64,000 bases of DNA from Ahaetulla prasina (lineage: Eukaryota > Chordata > Lepidosauria > Squamata > Colubridae). The position numbers and the translations under genes are program-made. Location of the stretch: the NCBI RefSeq assembly GCF_028640845.1, contig NC_080540.1:96770061-96834060 (forward strand), read 5' to 3'. Under the pieces are notes generated by a model, which was not told where the DNA came from, ran no database searches, and saw only the letters and a program-made list of their open reading frames with translations. Positions 22,070 to 31,953 of the stretch are shown here, one piece after another (positions within the stretch are counted from its first letter, which is position 1; each line of letters starts with the position of its first letter).

Positions 22070-22745
22070 GTATTAGCTATTGGTAACTAAATATGTTGTT
22101 AATGCAAATTCATTCCCATCAAATAGTGAAGGAAATAGAAAATTTTAAAATTCTTGCAGGAGATTAGTCGGATTGATGAAAGTGAATATTTTAGGAGTAA
22201 TGGATATGTGGAATGCCAGTTTCTCTTTATTGCAAGTTGGACTTGGTGAATCTGGAACCATAACAGAGAACAATTGTAAAATAAGTGGCAAGGGGAAAGG
22301 TAAGAGGGGCAGAGAATGAAAAATGCCCCATATGGGAAAAAGTATCTCAAGAGGTTTATGCTAATATATTTTAGCACTGAATCCTCAACAAAAGAATTTC
22401 TGAAATACATTGATCTTTTAAAAAATAACATATTTTTTTGACTAGCACTGAAAAATTCTTCCTCCTCCCTTTTTTCCACAAATAAATGGAAAGTTTCTAT
22501 GCAGAGTAACTTTTTGGGAAAGATATTTGTATCTTTTTTATATGTTATATTTAATGATTATCTTAGATGGACAGAATATTCCACTGATGTCTTAAAGCAG
22601 TCCTCCCTTTGGATATTTTATGATTACCTAAATTATTTGTAACTCTTCAAAGACAATAGTTGGCAGCTATTGAGTTTTGGGGTGGAGCTTGGGCAGGCAA
22701 TGTTACTTAAGGAAAATAAAAAAAGATCCAGCAGTTGGACATAGT
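22070..22745. repeat. Duplicated unit, copy A, first part
   Basis: This matches 27,889-28,565 in direct orientation with only scattered differences. It starts gtattagctattggtaac here and gtattagttattggtaac there, and flanking similarity stops abruptly on the left. It contains a 126-codon open frame on the minus strand (22,099-22,479) that is open in both copies. That frame has no recognisable domain and I do not call it a gene. Confidence 0.95.
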
Positions 22746-24505
22746 AGAATAATAATAATAATTATTATTTTATTATTTATTTGATTTTTATACCGCCCTT
22801 CTCCCGAAGGACTCATGGCGGTGTACAGGCAAAAGTAAAAAACAGGCAATACAATGTACAATTTAAAATGCAAATTAAAAAACTTATTTTATAATTGGCC
22901 TAAAAAATTTAAAATATATAATAAACTAAAACCCCATTTAAAATTATTAATAGAAAATTTAAAATCAATAAAATTTAAGCCAGCCCCGCGCGAGTGAAAA
23001 GATGTGTCTTCAGTTCGCGACGGAAGGTCCGAAGGTCAGGTATTTGGCGTAAACCCGGGGAAGCTCGTTCCAGAGTGTGGGAGCCCCCACAGAGAAGGAC
23101 CTTCCCCTGGGGGCCGCCAGCCGACATTGCTTGGCGGACGGCACCCTGAGAAGTCCCTCTCTGTGAGAATGTACGGGTCGGTGGGAGGCATGCGGTAACA
23201 GAAGGCGGTCCCGTAAGTACCCAGGCCCTAAGCCATGGAGCGCTTTAAAGGTCGTAACCAAAACCTTAAAGTGCACTCGAAAGGCCACAGGTAGCCAGTG
23301 CAGTCTGCGCAGGAGCGGTGTTACGTGGGAGCTACGCCTAGCTCCCTCTATCACCCGCGCAGCTGCATTCTGGACTAACTGAAGCCTCCGAGTGCACCTC
23401 AAGGGGAGCCCCATGTAGAGAGCATTACAATAATCCAAGCGAGAGGTAACGAGCGCATGAGTGACTGTGCACAAGGCATCCCGATCAAGGAAGGGGCGCA
23501 ACTGCCGAAACAGGCGAACCTGGTGGAAGGCCCTCCTGGAGACGGCCGTCAAATGATCTTGTTTCTCCCCATCCAGACCCGTACGGCTTCCAAACACCGG
23601 GACAGCACTTCAACAACTTCATTGGGGTGGCCCGGGGTGGAAAAGTACAGCTGGGTGTCATCAGCGTACAGCTGGTATCTCACCCCGAAGCCACTGATGA
23701 TCTCACCCAACGGCTTCATATAGATGTTGAACAGAAGGGGCGAGAGAATCGACCCCTGCGGCACCCCACAAGTGAGACACCTTGCGGTCGACCTCTGCCC
23801 CCCTGTCAACACCGTCTGCGACCGGTCGGAGAGATAGGAGGAGAACCACCGATACACGGTGCCTCCCACTCCCAATCCCCCCAACCGGCGCAGCAAGATA
23901 CCATGGTCGATGGTATCAAAAGCCACTGAGAGGTCTAATAGGACCAGGGCAGAGGAGTAACCCCTGTCCCTGGCCCTCCAGAGATCATCCACCAATGCGA
24001 CCAAAGCTGTCTCCGTCCTGTATCCGGGTCGGAAGCCGGACTGGAACGGGTCTAGATAGACGGCTTCATCCAGGTATTGGGGTAGCTGTCGCGCCACAGC
24101 ACTTTCTACAACCTTCACAACGAAGCGAAGGTTGGAGACTGGACGATAATTACCCAAAATAGCTGGGTCCAGGGAGGGCTTCTTGAGGAGGGGTCTCACC
24201 ACCGCCTCTTTTAAGGTGGCAGGGAAAACCCCTTCCAACAGAGAAGCATTGATAATCCTCTGGAGCCAGCCTCGTGTCACCTCCTGAGTGGCCAGTACCA
24301 GCCAGGAAGGACATGGGTCCAGTAAATATGTCGTGGCGTGAAGCCTCCCCAACAACCTGTCCACGTCCTCGGGAGCCACAGGGTCAAACTCATCCCAAAC
24401 AGACTCGACAAGACGTGCCTCCTCTCCCCCGCTTGGATCATCCCAATTTCGGTCCAGACCGTCCCGGAGCTGAGCGATTTTATCGTATAGATAACCACTA
24501 AACTA
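22746..24505 (-). mobile_element. L2-clade LINE, inserted in copy A only
   Basis: Minus-strand L2: the 3' tail is AAT-rich at the left (22,746-22,775), then the 3' UTR (ttataccgcccttctcccga), then the reverse-transcriptase gene. The 5' truncation is near 24,500. The equivalent place in copy B (28,566) reads agtagaataattgcatt without any insert, so the L2 arrived after the duplication or segregated at that time. It has high CpG and GC compared with its surroundings and looks relatively young. Confidence 0.93.
23010..24490 (-). pseudogene. L2 ORF2 reverse transcriptase, truncated and internally deleted
   Basis: From the right end leftwards: DPCPSWL, a YRPVSNL block, SVAFDTIDH (motif A), GVPQGSILSPLLFNIYM (motif B) and YADDTQLYF (catalytic motif C), ending in WMGRNK near 23,560. 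Frame then changes and the protein resumes at AVSRRAFHQVRLFRQLRP. Then follow SRLDYCNALYMGLPL, LQLVQNAAARVI, LHWLPVAFRVHFKVL and APTLWNELP. The region between NK and AVSRR in L2 proteins (about 50-60 residues, NPxKTE onward) is missing, so about 170 bp was deleted. The endonuclease half is absent through 5' truncation. Confidence 0.9.
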
Positions 24506-25017
24506 ATTGCATTTTAAAGCATTTTTACAATGTATAGATTTGCATTCTCTTGCTGAATTTGTTTACATATTGTAAAACATTTGCCTGCTCTAGGATAAGC
24601 ATCGCCAAAGGGACTGTCACACCTCAAGACATGAAAATAAAATATAAAACCATAAAATAGCAGAGTAGCACATTATGACAGATTGTAACCCTGAGGAGAT
24701 AGTTTGCTTCATAGACATTCAAGCAATAGACTGTGATGTAGCTTTACAGATACCCTGAAGCATCTGTAAGAGTTGAAGAGAGGACCCCTCACTCAGGTTT
24801 GCAAGCCAGTAAGTGAGATGAATGAGACAAAATCCAATAGCAAAACATTGGAAGGATTGCAGGATGTTAGCCAAAGTGGCTTGCATCCACAAACCTTATA
24901 GAAGACTGTTGTAATGCAATACATAAAGATGAACATTGAGATAAGGCTAGGGACTAGTTTCATTGGGCTGAAACCTTGGAAAAAGCAAAAATGACCCTAG
25001 TTAGAAATGTAAAATCA
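24506..25017. repeat. Duplicated unit, copy A, second part
   Basis: Matches 28,566-29,090 with few substitutions and a 9-bp indel near 24,530 (ttagga present only in copy B). It ends with agaaatgtaaaatca (25,003-25,017), the target-site duplication of the L1 that follows. Confidence 0.95.
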
Positions 25018-26776
25018 GGAGAGGACAGGGCCAGCCTCACGGCAAGACAACACTTTCTTCGGGGGGTCCTGGAGAAACGTTGATATTGAAGCCATTTGGG
25101 GGTCTTTATTGACCGAAACTGTCTCAGAGGGAAGGTGAACAAGACAGGCACAGATTGGCTAACACAGGGAAATTACAATTACCCTGGTTGGTTGGAAGCA
25201 GCCTCTCAACCAGACAACTGAGAAAGCGGCCATTGAATGTGGCGCAGTCACAGCGGAAGTGGAGAAGCAACAGACGTGGAATCATCTGGATGGCTTTTTG
25301 ATTATATGTTTCTTTTCATAAATCCTTGGAAATATCCTGAAGAGAAGTGAGTGGCATAAGGAGAGAAGGGGAGAGTGAGGCATATGTTAGCTCTCCACCT
25401 CTGGTAGCTTAGCGGCGAAGAAGGTGTTGGCCCAAGCGGAAGAAGTGAATTGAATGAATTAGCAAAATTGATTTGGGAAACAAGAAAATAAGAGCAGAAA
25501 GCCTGATTGTGTATTTTTAAATTTTGGATTTTTTTATTTTTACTAAATGAAATAGAATTGAGTCGAAGGATTGCATGAATTATAGTTATAAAACTTTTCC
25601 TATTTTTCCTGAGTGAAAGTGAATTGCAGCGCCATCTAGAGGCACCAGTAAAAAGATATTGCTTTGAATAAACTGAATAAGAGGACTGGCCTTGAGACTG
25701 TAGGTTGGACTGGTAAGAAACAGCTGTGTCTGGCAGAGAGCTGCATATTGAGATTATTATTCTTAACACAAGCTGGAATAGTGTGCCTTTGAAGTTGTGA
25801 ATAAGCAGAAGCAATAGCAAGATTGTTGACATTTTATACACAGCCTTGACTGTGAGAACTTTTTCTTTTTCTTTTGGTTTGGGACATTATTTGTCCACTT
25901 TTAGTGATCCCTTTTTTTTACTATTTTTGTGTGTGTGTGGACCAAGAGTGTGAATTGTGCTTTTTCCTTTTGGCCTTTGTTTTTTCTTTTTCATTTCTTT
26001 GCACAGTATTTTTATATTTTATTTTTGGTTGTTGTTCTTTTTTCTTCCTTTCTTGGCTGGTTGGTTTTCTGGATGTTTGAACTTCTATATTACATAACAA
26101 TTTGGATTAAGGTAAGAAGAACCTGAAGAGTGTGAAGTTTTGGATTTTTTAGTCTTTTTTTGTTTTGTTTTTGGGTTCTTTCTTTTTTCCTTTTCTTTTT
26201 CTTTTTCTCTTTTTGTTTTTGGATTGGTGGAGTTTTTTGGTCTCTATTTTTAGCTAATCCATCCAACGGGGTGGATCAGGTATTTGGATTACAAATTAAA
26301 GTCGTACTTGGATTATAAACCCAGTGGATTACAGTGTACAAGACATGACAAAACAAAGAAGACAACAGCACAGTTACCTTCCACACCATCGATGTCAAGC
26401 CCTGCAGCTCAGAGAACATTGGACACTATGGCCATGCAATTGGAATTAAAAAATATAATACAGGTTTTTTATGAAGGTTTTAAAGAAAGAATTGGCAAAC
26501 TGGATGAGAGAATGGAAAGGTAGAAGGGGATCTTAAAAATGTGAAGGGGATGATTGGAAAGAATGAAGAAAGAATACAAAAAGTGGAAGAAAAAGCAGAC
26601 TTAACAGAAAAAAGAGTGGCGGAGATGGATGATAGACTCACAATAACTGATAAAAATCAGGAAAAAACAATTTTTTTTCTGGAAATTGATCGAGTGGATT
26701 ATTATTTAAGATTTCAAAATACAGAAGAAAATACAAAAGAGAAGAGAGAGAATTTGGCTGAAGTGATGGCGGAGAT
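25018..26776 (+). mobile_element. L1 copy A: 5' UTR and start of ORF1
   Basis: This begins ggagaggacagggcc directly after the target sequence agaaatgtaaaatca. It has about 1.3 kb of 5' UTR, then ORF1. The ORF1 N-terminus (about 26,284-26,520) and coiled-coil part (ERIQKVEEKADLTEKRVAEM) are in different frames. The same frameshift near 26,520 exists in copy B (29,270), so it predates the duplication. ORF1 is interrupted at 26,776 by a LINE insertion. Only 24 bp more of this L1 remain, at 27,540-27,563. Confidence 0.88.
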
Positions 26777-27539
26777 ACATAGCAAAAAAAAGGCCCTAAG
26801 AGTTGTAAACCTAATCCAGCGTAGCTTCTTTTCCAAAAACACTACACTACTAACCAGAGCATATAAAACATTTGCTAGACTAATTCTAGAATACAGCTCG
26901 CCTGTTTGGAACCCTCACCACATCTCTGACATCAATACAATTGAGTGAGTCCAGAAATATTTTACAAGAAGAGTTCTCCATTCCTCTGAAAACAACAAAA
27001 TACCTTATCCCACCAGACTTGAAATCCTAGGCCTAGAAAACTTGGAACTCCGTTGCCTTCGACAAGACCTAAGTTTAACTCATAGAATCATCTACTGTAA
27101 TGTCCTTCCTGTTAAAGACTACTTCAGCTTTAATTGTAACAATACAAGAGCAACCAACAGATTTAAACTTAATGTTAACCACTTTAATCTAGATTGCAGA
27201 AAATATGACTTCTGTAACAGAATCATCAGTGCTTGGAATACTTTACCTGACTCTGTGGTCTCTTCCCATAATCTTAAAAGCTTCAACCAAAAACTTTCTA
27301 CTACTGACTTCACCCCATTCCTAAGAGGACCATAAGGGGCGTGCATAAGCGCACAAATGTGCCTACCATTCCTGTCCTATTGTTTTTGTTTTTGTTTTTG
27401 TTTTTTTCTTTTCTTTTCTTCTTCCTATATATATATATTGATGCTTATACCTCCTAATATTTACTCATATATATGTTTATATAGTATATAATCCTTTTTA
27501 TATGATGTTGTGACAAAATAAATAAATAAATAAATAAAA
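26777..27539 (+). mobile_element. Jockey-type (CR1/L2/Rex1-like) LINE 3' end, inserted in copy A only
   Basis: It encodes a reverse-transcriptase C-terminus: FARLILEYSSPVWNPH, LEILGLENLELRCLRQ, FCNRIISAWNTLPDSVV and SFNQKL. A stop follows, then a 3' UTR (gtgcataagcgcac) and an AAATAAAT tail ending at 27,539. It splits L1 ORF1 of copy A: the flanks are ggagat and agatgctgg, while copy B reads ggagatgctgg uninterrupted (29,523). The minimal target duplication is agat. One in-frame stop after DINTIE marks it as inactive. Confidence 0.88.
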
Positions 27540-27563
27540 AGATGCTGGCGGAAGTGACGGAGG

Positions 27564-27610
27564 CCCGCCTATTTAGATGACTACGCATGCGCGCTCTGGG
27601 AAGGGAGGGG
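27564..27610 (+). mobile_element. LTR retroelement 3' internal end with polypurine tract
   Basis: The 47 bp end in gggaagggagggg directly before an LTR, which is what a polypurine tract (plus-strand primer) looks like. The left boundary at 27,564 is also where similarity between copies A and B stops. Confidence 0.65.
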
Positions 27611-27879
27611 TGTTAAGTCCCCGGAGCTCCGACGGAGGCGAGCGCCTTGCCAACAGCAGGAGACTGCTGATTGGCTAAGGCGCGGGCTGAATGAAAGGCG
27701 GGAAAACCGAGGTTTCTTATTGGACTAGCCATCTGACAGCTCTCTAAAAAAGAGCTGTCAGACAGCTCTCCGTGTTCTTGTTGTGCTGTTACTGTTCTGC
27801 TTGATCGAAACCGTTCTTCCTTGTTAATAAAGTTGAGTTGAATAGCAGTATATTCGCCTCAGTTCATATCCACGCAACA
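27611..27879 (+). mobile_element. 3' LTR at the duplication junction
   Basis: This 269-bp LTR starts TGTTAAGTCC and ends CGCAACA, giving TGTT...AACA ends. A poly(A) signal, aataaa, lies at 27,826. It contains a perfect hairpin with 11-bp arms (27,733-27,743 and 27,751-27,761). With the preceding polypurine tract it is the 3' end of an LTR retroelement, not a solo LTR; the body and 5' LTR are missing. Family not assigned (Gypsy-like or retroviral). Confidence 0.72.
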
Positions 27880-27888
27880 TATATAATA

Positions 27889-29090
27889 GTATTAGTTATT
27901 GGTAACTAAAGATGTTGTTAATGCAAATTCATTCCCATCAAATAGTGAAGGAAACAGAAAATTTTAAAATTCTTGCAGGAGATTAGTCGGATTGATGAAA
28001 GTGAATATTTTAGGAGTAATGGATATGTGGAATGCCAGTTTCTCTTTATTGCAAGTTGGACTTGGTGAATCTGGAACCATAACAGAGAACAATTGTAAAA
28101 TAAGTGGCAAGGGGAAAGGTAAGAAGGGCAGAGAATGAAAAATGCCCCATATGGGAAAAAGTATCTCAAGAGGTTTATGCTAATATATTTTAGCACTGAA
28201 TCCTCAACAAAAGAATTTCTGAAATACATTGATCTTTTAAAAAATAACATATTTTTTTGACTAGCACTGAAAAATTCTTTCTCCTCCCTTTTTTCCACAA
28301 ATAAATGGAAAGTTTTTATGCAGAGTAACTTTTTGGGAAAGATATTTGTATCTTTTTTATATGTTATATTTAATGATTATCTTAGATGGACAGAATATTC
28401 CACTGATGTCTTAAAGCAGTCCTTCCTTTGGATATTTTATGATTACCTAAATTATTTGTAACTCTTCAAAGACAATAGTTGGCAGCTATTGAGTTTTGGG
28501 GTGGAGCTTGGGCAGGCAATGTTACTTAAGGAAAATAAAAAAGATCCAGCAGTTGGACATAGTAGAATAATTGCATTTTAAAGCATTTTTACAATTAGGA
28601 AAATGTATAGATTTGCATTCTCTTGCTGAATTTGTTTACATATTGTAAAACATTTGCCTGCTCTAGGATAAGCATCGCCAAAGGGACTGTCACACCTCAA
28701 GACATGAAAATAAAATATAAAACCATAAAATAGCAGAGTAGCACATTATGACAGATTGTAACCCTGAGGAGATAGTTTGCTTCATAGACATTCAAGCAAT
28801 AGACTGTGATGTAGCTTTACAGATACCCTGAAGCATCTGTAAGAGTTGAAGAGAGGATCCCTCACTCAGGTTTGCAAGCCAGTAAGTGAGATGAATGAGA
28901 CAAAATCCAATAGCAAAACATTGGAAGGATTGCAGGATGTTAGCCAAAATGGCTTGCATCCACAAACTTTATAGAAGACTGTTGTAATACAATACATAAT
29001 GATGAACATTGAGATAATGCTAGGAACTAGTTTCATTGAGCTGAAACCTTGGAAAAAGCAAAAATGACCCTAGTTAGAAATGTAAAATCA
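27889..29090. repeat. Duplicated unit, copy B
   Basis: Direct-orientation copy of 22,070-22,745 plus 24,506-25,017. It lacks the L2 insertion, so it preserves the empty site at about 28,566. It ends in the L1 target sequence agaaatgtaaaatca (29,076-29,090). Differences from copy A are scattered single bases plus small indels; I estimate a few percent by eye. Confidence 0.95.
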
Positions 29091-30194
29091 GGAGAGGACA
29101 TGGCCAGCCTTAGGGCAAGACAACACTTTCTTCGGGGGGTCCTGGAGAAACGTTGATATTGAAGCCAACATTGGACACTATGGCCATGCAATTGGAATTA
29201 AAAAATATGATACAGGTTTTTTATGAAGGTTTTAAAGAAAGAATAGGAAAACTGGATGAGAGAATGGAAAGGTAGAAGGGGAGCTTAAAAATGTGAAGGG
29301 GATGATTGGAAAGAATGAAGAAAGAATACAAAAAGTGGAAGAAAAAGCAGATTTAACAGAAAAAAGAGTGGCGGAGATGGATGATAGACTCACAATAACT
29401 GATAAAAATCAGGAAGAAACAATTTTTTTTCTGGAAATGGATCGAGTGGATTATTATTTAAGATTTCAAAATACAGAAGAAAATACAAAAGAGAAGAGAG
29501 AGAATTTGGCTGAAGTGATGGCGGAGATGCTGGCAGAAGTGACGGAGGAAACCAGGAAAAGATATTAAATGGGATTGACAAGATATTCAGAGTACATAGT
29601 TGATATGCAATGAGAAATAAATTGCAAAGAGCATGTAAGATTTACCAGGAAAGCAATAAAAACAGAAATATTACAGACAGCAAAAAAATACTCCAATGAA
29701 GTATAAAGATAGGGAAATAATGGTGTTGAAACAGACACCTGGAAGAGTAAGAGATCTGAGGAAAGAATATAAATTTTTGATAAAACCTTTAATTAAAAAA
29801 GGAATAAACTTTAAATGGTTAATACCATTATTAGTTTATTGGCAAGAGCCATTATTAGTTTATTGGCAAGACATAGACTGGACTTGGTAGAGAAAGCAGA
29901 ATTATTTTATGATCAATATTTGGAGTCTCAAGAAGAGCAAAGATTGAGAGAGGAAAGAGAGACTAGATTTCAAGATGAAGCAGTGAAAGAAAAAGAACAA
30001 AAAAGAGAGATGGTAAAAGAACAAAAAGAAAGGACAACAAGAGAAGGGGCAAGGTCAAAAGACACAAGGACCAAAGAGAAATAAGAATGACAAGATCGAC
30101 AAAAACTAGTAACAAGTAAAATATGGAAGAAGAAATAAAAGCAATATCAATAAATATTAATGGATTGAATTCGGTGATAAAAAGGAAAAGAACT
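29091..30194 (+). mobile_element. Outer L1 (copy B): 5' end, ORF1 and start of ORF2
   Basis: Starts ggagaggacatggcc right after the target sequence. At 29,167 it jumps from gaagcca to acattggac, which in copy A are 1,321 bp apart (25,094 and 26,416), so most of the 5' UTR is deleted. ORF1 follows, then the first codons of ORF2 (ISININGLNSVIKRKRT) up to 30,194, where a younger L1 is inserted. ORF2 resumes at 36,313. An internal 24-bp tandem duplication lies at 29,825-29,872. Confidence 0.9.
29168..30085 (+). pseudogene. Outer L1 ORF1 pseudogene
   Basis: The coiled-coil segment (MKGMIGKNEERIQKVEEKAD from 29,293) is followed by YYLRFQNTEENTKEKRENL, the start of the L1 ORF1 RNA-binding domain. 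After 29,568 the frame breaks repeatedly; remnants such as IMVLKQ (29,718) and VYWQ (29,864) from the C-terminal domain are recognisable. A Lys/Glu-rich C-terminus follows. It cannot make a functional RNA chaperone. Confidence 0.82.
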
Positions 30195-30538
30195 TTCTTT
30201 ATTTCTTCTACTTCCTGCTCCAATAAAATCACATTTGATGCCAGACCCTGTACTGCTGACACCAAACCTTCTTTAACTTCTTTATTTCCAGTCTGAATTT
30301 CTAACATCTGTTTTTTCATCTCTGACATTTCTTCTGTAATTAATTTAAACTTATCCTCTATCTGGGAAGTTTGCCAATTCATAGCATCGTTAAGAGATTC
30401 TTTCATAAATTCTTTCAGGTTATCCTGAAGTGCTTCCAAATTTAGTGATTTTGTATCTGCTGTATGTGCTGGAGAGACTCCCGGTGTTAATGTTCCTGGA
30501 GTTTTTGTAGCAGTTGACTTTAATTGTTTTGCTGCCAT
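30195..30538 (-). pseudogene. Nested L1 ORF1, N-terminal part in the inverted segment
   Basis: Starts MAAKQLKSTATKTPGTL at 30,538 and runs through a helical, coiled-coil-like region (LQDNLKEFMKESLNDAM, EMSEMKKQMLEIQTG) to EVEEIKK at 30,195. The frame is open throughout. The remainder of ORF1 is on the other strand from about 31,110 (KLENEIEAVQSKMDKV). Together the two pieces account for one ORF1, so the inversion breakpoint lies within the coiled coil. Confidence 0.9.
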
Positions 30539-30560
30539 CTCTTAAAATTTCTCTTTAACT

Positions 30561-31100
30561 TAATATTACGTATAAACCTTTTAAGTCTTTTTTTTTTTCC
30601 AGTCTCAGTATCTCTTCTCCCTTCTCATTACAATGTTTAAAAAAAAAAAAATTTCCAGCTGGCCTCAGCAATAAACAACAGACAGTGAGACTTGTAACAC
30701 TTTCGTTTTCAACTGTGTAGCTCATTAAAGAACGATCGCCATTTTCACTTTGAAGTCAGATCCAAAACTTAAAAAAAAAAAAATAACAGGGAATTGATTG
30801 ATTACTTGCTTTTATAATTAGAGCTCTCCTGTTTCTGTTCAGTCCGGTATTATCTTCTTTAAGTTAAAATTGGTCCCGGCTAATATTACGTATAAACCTT
30901 TTAAGTCTTTTTTTTTTTTTAAATCAGTCTCAATATCTCGATCTCTTCTCCCTTCTCATTACAATGTTTAAAAAAAATTTCCAGCTGGCCTTCAGCAATA
31001 AACAGCAAACAGAGAATTGTAACACTTTCGTTTTCAACTGTGTAGCTCATTAAAGAATGATCGCCATTTTCACTTTGAAGTCAAATCCAAAACTTAAAAA
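30561..31100 (-). repeat. L1 5' UTR tandem monomers (inverted segment)
   Basis: Two direct copies start at 30,561 and 30,881 with taatattacgtataaacc, exactly 320 bp apart. The second copy ends at the inversion junction. On the L1 sense strand (minus) they lie upstream of ORF1, in the promoter position, like the monomeric 5' UTRs of some vertebrate L1s. Whether they act as promoters is inference. Confidence 0.85.
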
Positions 31101-31108
31101 AAAAAAAA

Positions 31109-31953
31109 AAAATTTAAAATTGGAAAATGAGATTGAGGCAGTTCAAAGTAAAATGGATAAAGTTGTTGATGAAATTGTTTTGATACAATATAGAGCAATG
31201 AAACTTGCTTTACGAATCCGTGGACTAAAAGAAGGTAAAAATGAGAATTTGAAGCAAATTTTTTCGGAGGCCTTTGCAGAGATTTTGGCAGTTCGGCCAG
31301 TAGATGTGGCATTTTATATTGATAAAATTTATCGTGTGAATTCCTGGATAGCAAGACAAAGAAATCTTCCCAGAGACATTGTTATTTATTTTACTACTAG
31401 AACAGTGAGAAATGAGATTTTACAAGCTTTTTTTAAAGGAGACAAGATTCAAGCAGCCGGCCAAGATATTTTAATACTAAAGGAAATTCCCCCCAAAATG
31501 TTGAGAGGTAGGAAGGCGTTTGCTTTTTTGGTGAACGAACTTAAAAAACGTCAGATTGAGTATAGATGGGACATCCCAATTGGTATAATAGTTTACTATG
31601 AAGGGAAAGCACATCGTCTTAATACAGTCAGTAAAGCACAAGAGTTTTATGCTTATGTGCTTAAGGCTGGAAGTCCACCATCTCCGGATGGTAGGAGAAA
31701 GGAAGGTGAAATTAAAGAAAAAGAAGTGATAGTAATGGAAGAAGACCGTTTACAAGCGTTGGATGTGTCTAAGATGGGATCAGAGATTCCAAAAGAGCCA
31801 AGGATGACAAGAGCAGCTGTCAAACGCAAGGAACAAGAAGAAAAGGCTCAACAGGCTCAATCTGCTATTACCAAGACGGAAACAGTGGGAGGAGCAAGGC
31901 CCAAAGAAAGATATGATTTGCGGCTGGTGCTTCAAAAGTTTCGATTGCTGATA
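31109..31953 (+). pseudogene. Nested L1 ORF1, RNA-binding and C-terminal part
   Basis: Carries the ORF1 coiled-coil end, then the RRM-like domain (LALRIRGLKEGKNENLKQIF), DKIYRVNS, VIYFTTRTVRNEIL, LKEIPPKMLRGRKAF and the C-terminal domain (YRWDIPIGIIVYYEGKAHRL). A Lys/Glu-rich tail follows. No stop separates it from the ORF2 start at 31,954, so ORF1 and the start of ORF2 form one open frame ending at 32,085. L1 ORFs are normally separate; loss of the ORF1 stop is the likely cause. Confidence 0.9.

Noticed and set aside
22099..22479. A 126-codon minus-strand frame open in both duplicated copies as a possible gene
   Set aside because: The duplicates are too similar for conservation to mean anything, the two differences in it are both amino-acid changes, and no domain or codon bias is visible.
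23457..24162. Plus-strand frames opposite the L2 reverse transcriptase
   Set aside because: Antisense shadows of the L2 gene, which is clearly on the minus strand.
25874..26126. Phe/Leu-rich frames as transmembrane proteins
   Set aside because: They lie in the T-rich L1 5' UTR and have no start context or homologous domain.
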